From Aphrophora alni (taxonomy: Eukaryota; Arthropoda; Insecta; Hemiptera; Aphrophoridae): DNA of 64,000 bases. How positions within the stretch are numbered: the stretch's first letter is position 1; every line of letters starts with the position of its first letter. This document shows positions 63,199 through 64,000 of this stretch, one piece after another. The notes below the pieces were generated by a model. The model did not search any database. It saw nothing but the letters and a program-made list of their open reading frames with translations, and was not told the origin of the DNA. A program made the position numbers and the translations under genes. Location: positions 86,811,385 through 86,875,384 of the forward strand of contig OY740774.1 of NCBI GenBank assembly GCA_963513935.1, written 5' to 3'.

Positions 63199-63471
63199 TT
63201 AAACGCCTAACGGCCATCATTGTTTTATAAGAAAAAGAAGAAAAGAACATAAAATACCCCTAACTCATCTAGCTCCCCTAGTCCCCTAACCCCCTAATAA
63301 TATAATATAGTAGCTTCTGAGTCGGAAAAGATTTAGTGTTAGTCAAGAAAAACTTGATAAGAAAGATGAAAGAGAGGTTTATAAACCAAGACTACATTAA
63401 AAGGGTTTAGATCTATTTAGATATCTAAGGATTGCGAAAACTGAGTTTAAGTGATCTCCTGAGGGTAAACT
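63199..63471 (+). repeat. Dispersed repeat R1, copy I (full length)
   Basis: Begins TTTAAACGCCTAACGGCCATC, has a C-rich insertion in the spacer (CCCCTAACTC..CCCCTAGTCCCC), then GTAGCTTCTGAGTCGGAAAA, a diverged core GTGTTAGTCAAGAAAAACTT, GAAAGATGAAAGAGAGGTTT, ACCAAGACTACATTAAAAG, and the end TGATCTCCTGAGGG. Confidence 0.75.
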
Positions 63472-64000
63472 TTATTGTTTAAACAAAACAAAATTACTGA
63501 ACGTGTTTTTACGTTTTTCATATGGTAAAATAAAAAAAAATTAATAATATTAACTTTTTTGTGAAATTTGCAATTTTTAAGAATCAGTTAATTGTTCATT
63601 ATTTAGTTTTATCTACCAAGTTAGGTAAAAATCAGTCAAAAATTGATTACTTTAATTACAAACAAATTTCGTAATTTTTTACCATTCGTTCAATCAATAG
63701 GAACAACCTCATTTTTACCATCACAAGAGAGAGAAAATTGACAAATATTGAACAACAACAAAATTTAATCCGATACTCACGAGTTCATACAATTTAAGTA
63801 CAAGAAATAAATTTGTCACGTACAGGCGTGGTCGGACAAGTGCAGAAATAAATACAGCTAATACACTCTGGTAAAGTCGCGGTTCGAAACATAAATTCCC
63901 TCTAATCTAGGTTAATGAAATGTACCCAATAATGGCGGGTTTATAGGACAGAAAAATTAGTCAAGTTGCAGTTAATTACAGGCTTTACTAAGTCGGGGAG
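63472..64000. other. Non-coding end of window, weak tRNA-like signal
   Basis: Mostly AT-rich. Near 63825-63890 GGCGTGGTCGGACAAGTGC and, about 50 bases on, GCGGTTCGAAAC resemble box A and box B of a tRNA promoter. No cloverleaf can be drawn with confidence, so at best it is a tRNA-derived repeat. Confidence 0.3.

Overview
This window looks like AT-rich, repeat-laden eukaryotic DNA, most likely from an insect or other arthropod. The grounds are long runs of A/T, abundant (TA)n and (TC)n microsatellites, remnants of several retroelement and DNA-transposon classes typical of arthropods, short stretches of TTAGG-like sequence, and no operons, ribosome binding sites or bacterial gene packing. No host gene could be recognised with confidence. 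Almost every open reading frame shorter than about 110 codons looks like chance.

The one intact coding unit is a complete Ty3/gypsy-type LTR retrotransposon on the minus strand (41349-48615, 7267 bp). It has two 682-bp LTRs that read as identical, a 4-bp target duplication (AAGC), a primer-binding site that fits glycine tRNA, and one uninterrupted 1581-codon Gag-Pol frame (capsid, CCHC knuckle, protease, reverse transcriptase, RNase H, integrase with a GPY module). There is no envelope frame. It sits inside one copy of a large diverged repeat (39890-41348 joined to 48616-49720). The other copy (15880-18450) lies about 24 kb to the left and lacks the insertion, so the window holds both a filled site and a natural empty site.

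Layout. 1-13 kb: non-coding AT-rich DNA, a 5'-truncated LINE with its 9-bp target duplication (4885-5220), a fold-back repeat (9155-9590), a decayed LINE reverse transcriptase tail (9830-10230) and a 0.3-kb direct repeat pair. 13-19 kb: a CpG-containing patch with NRF1-like and CACGTG motifs, the first copy of the large repeat, and a triple CACGTG cluster. 19-30 kb: a cluster of an unclassified ~250-275-bp dispersed repeat (called R1 here; nine copies in the window), a reverse-transcriptase pseudogene on the minus strand, and a possible isolated exon. 30-40 kb: an inverted repeat pair 6.5 kb apart, (TA)n tracts, a coding-like remnant and a decayed mariner-type transposase. 40-50 kb: the large repeat with its nested retrotransposon. 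50-64 kb: the 3' end of another LINE with a short-repeat tail, diverged direct repeats, a 174-bp (TC)87 tract, an 0.8-kb imperfect palindrome, and a last R1 copy.

The genes do not form a pathway. This is a piece of repeat landscape, intergenic or intronic, with one young, apparently complete retrotransposon. Coordinates of decayed repeats are approximate because they were read by eye.
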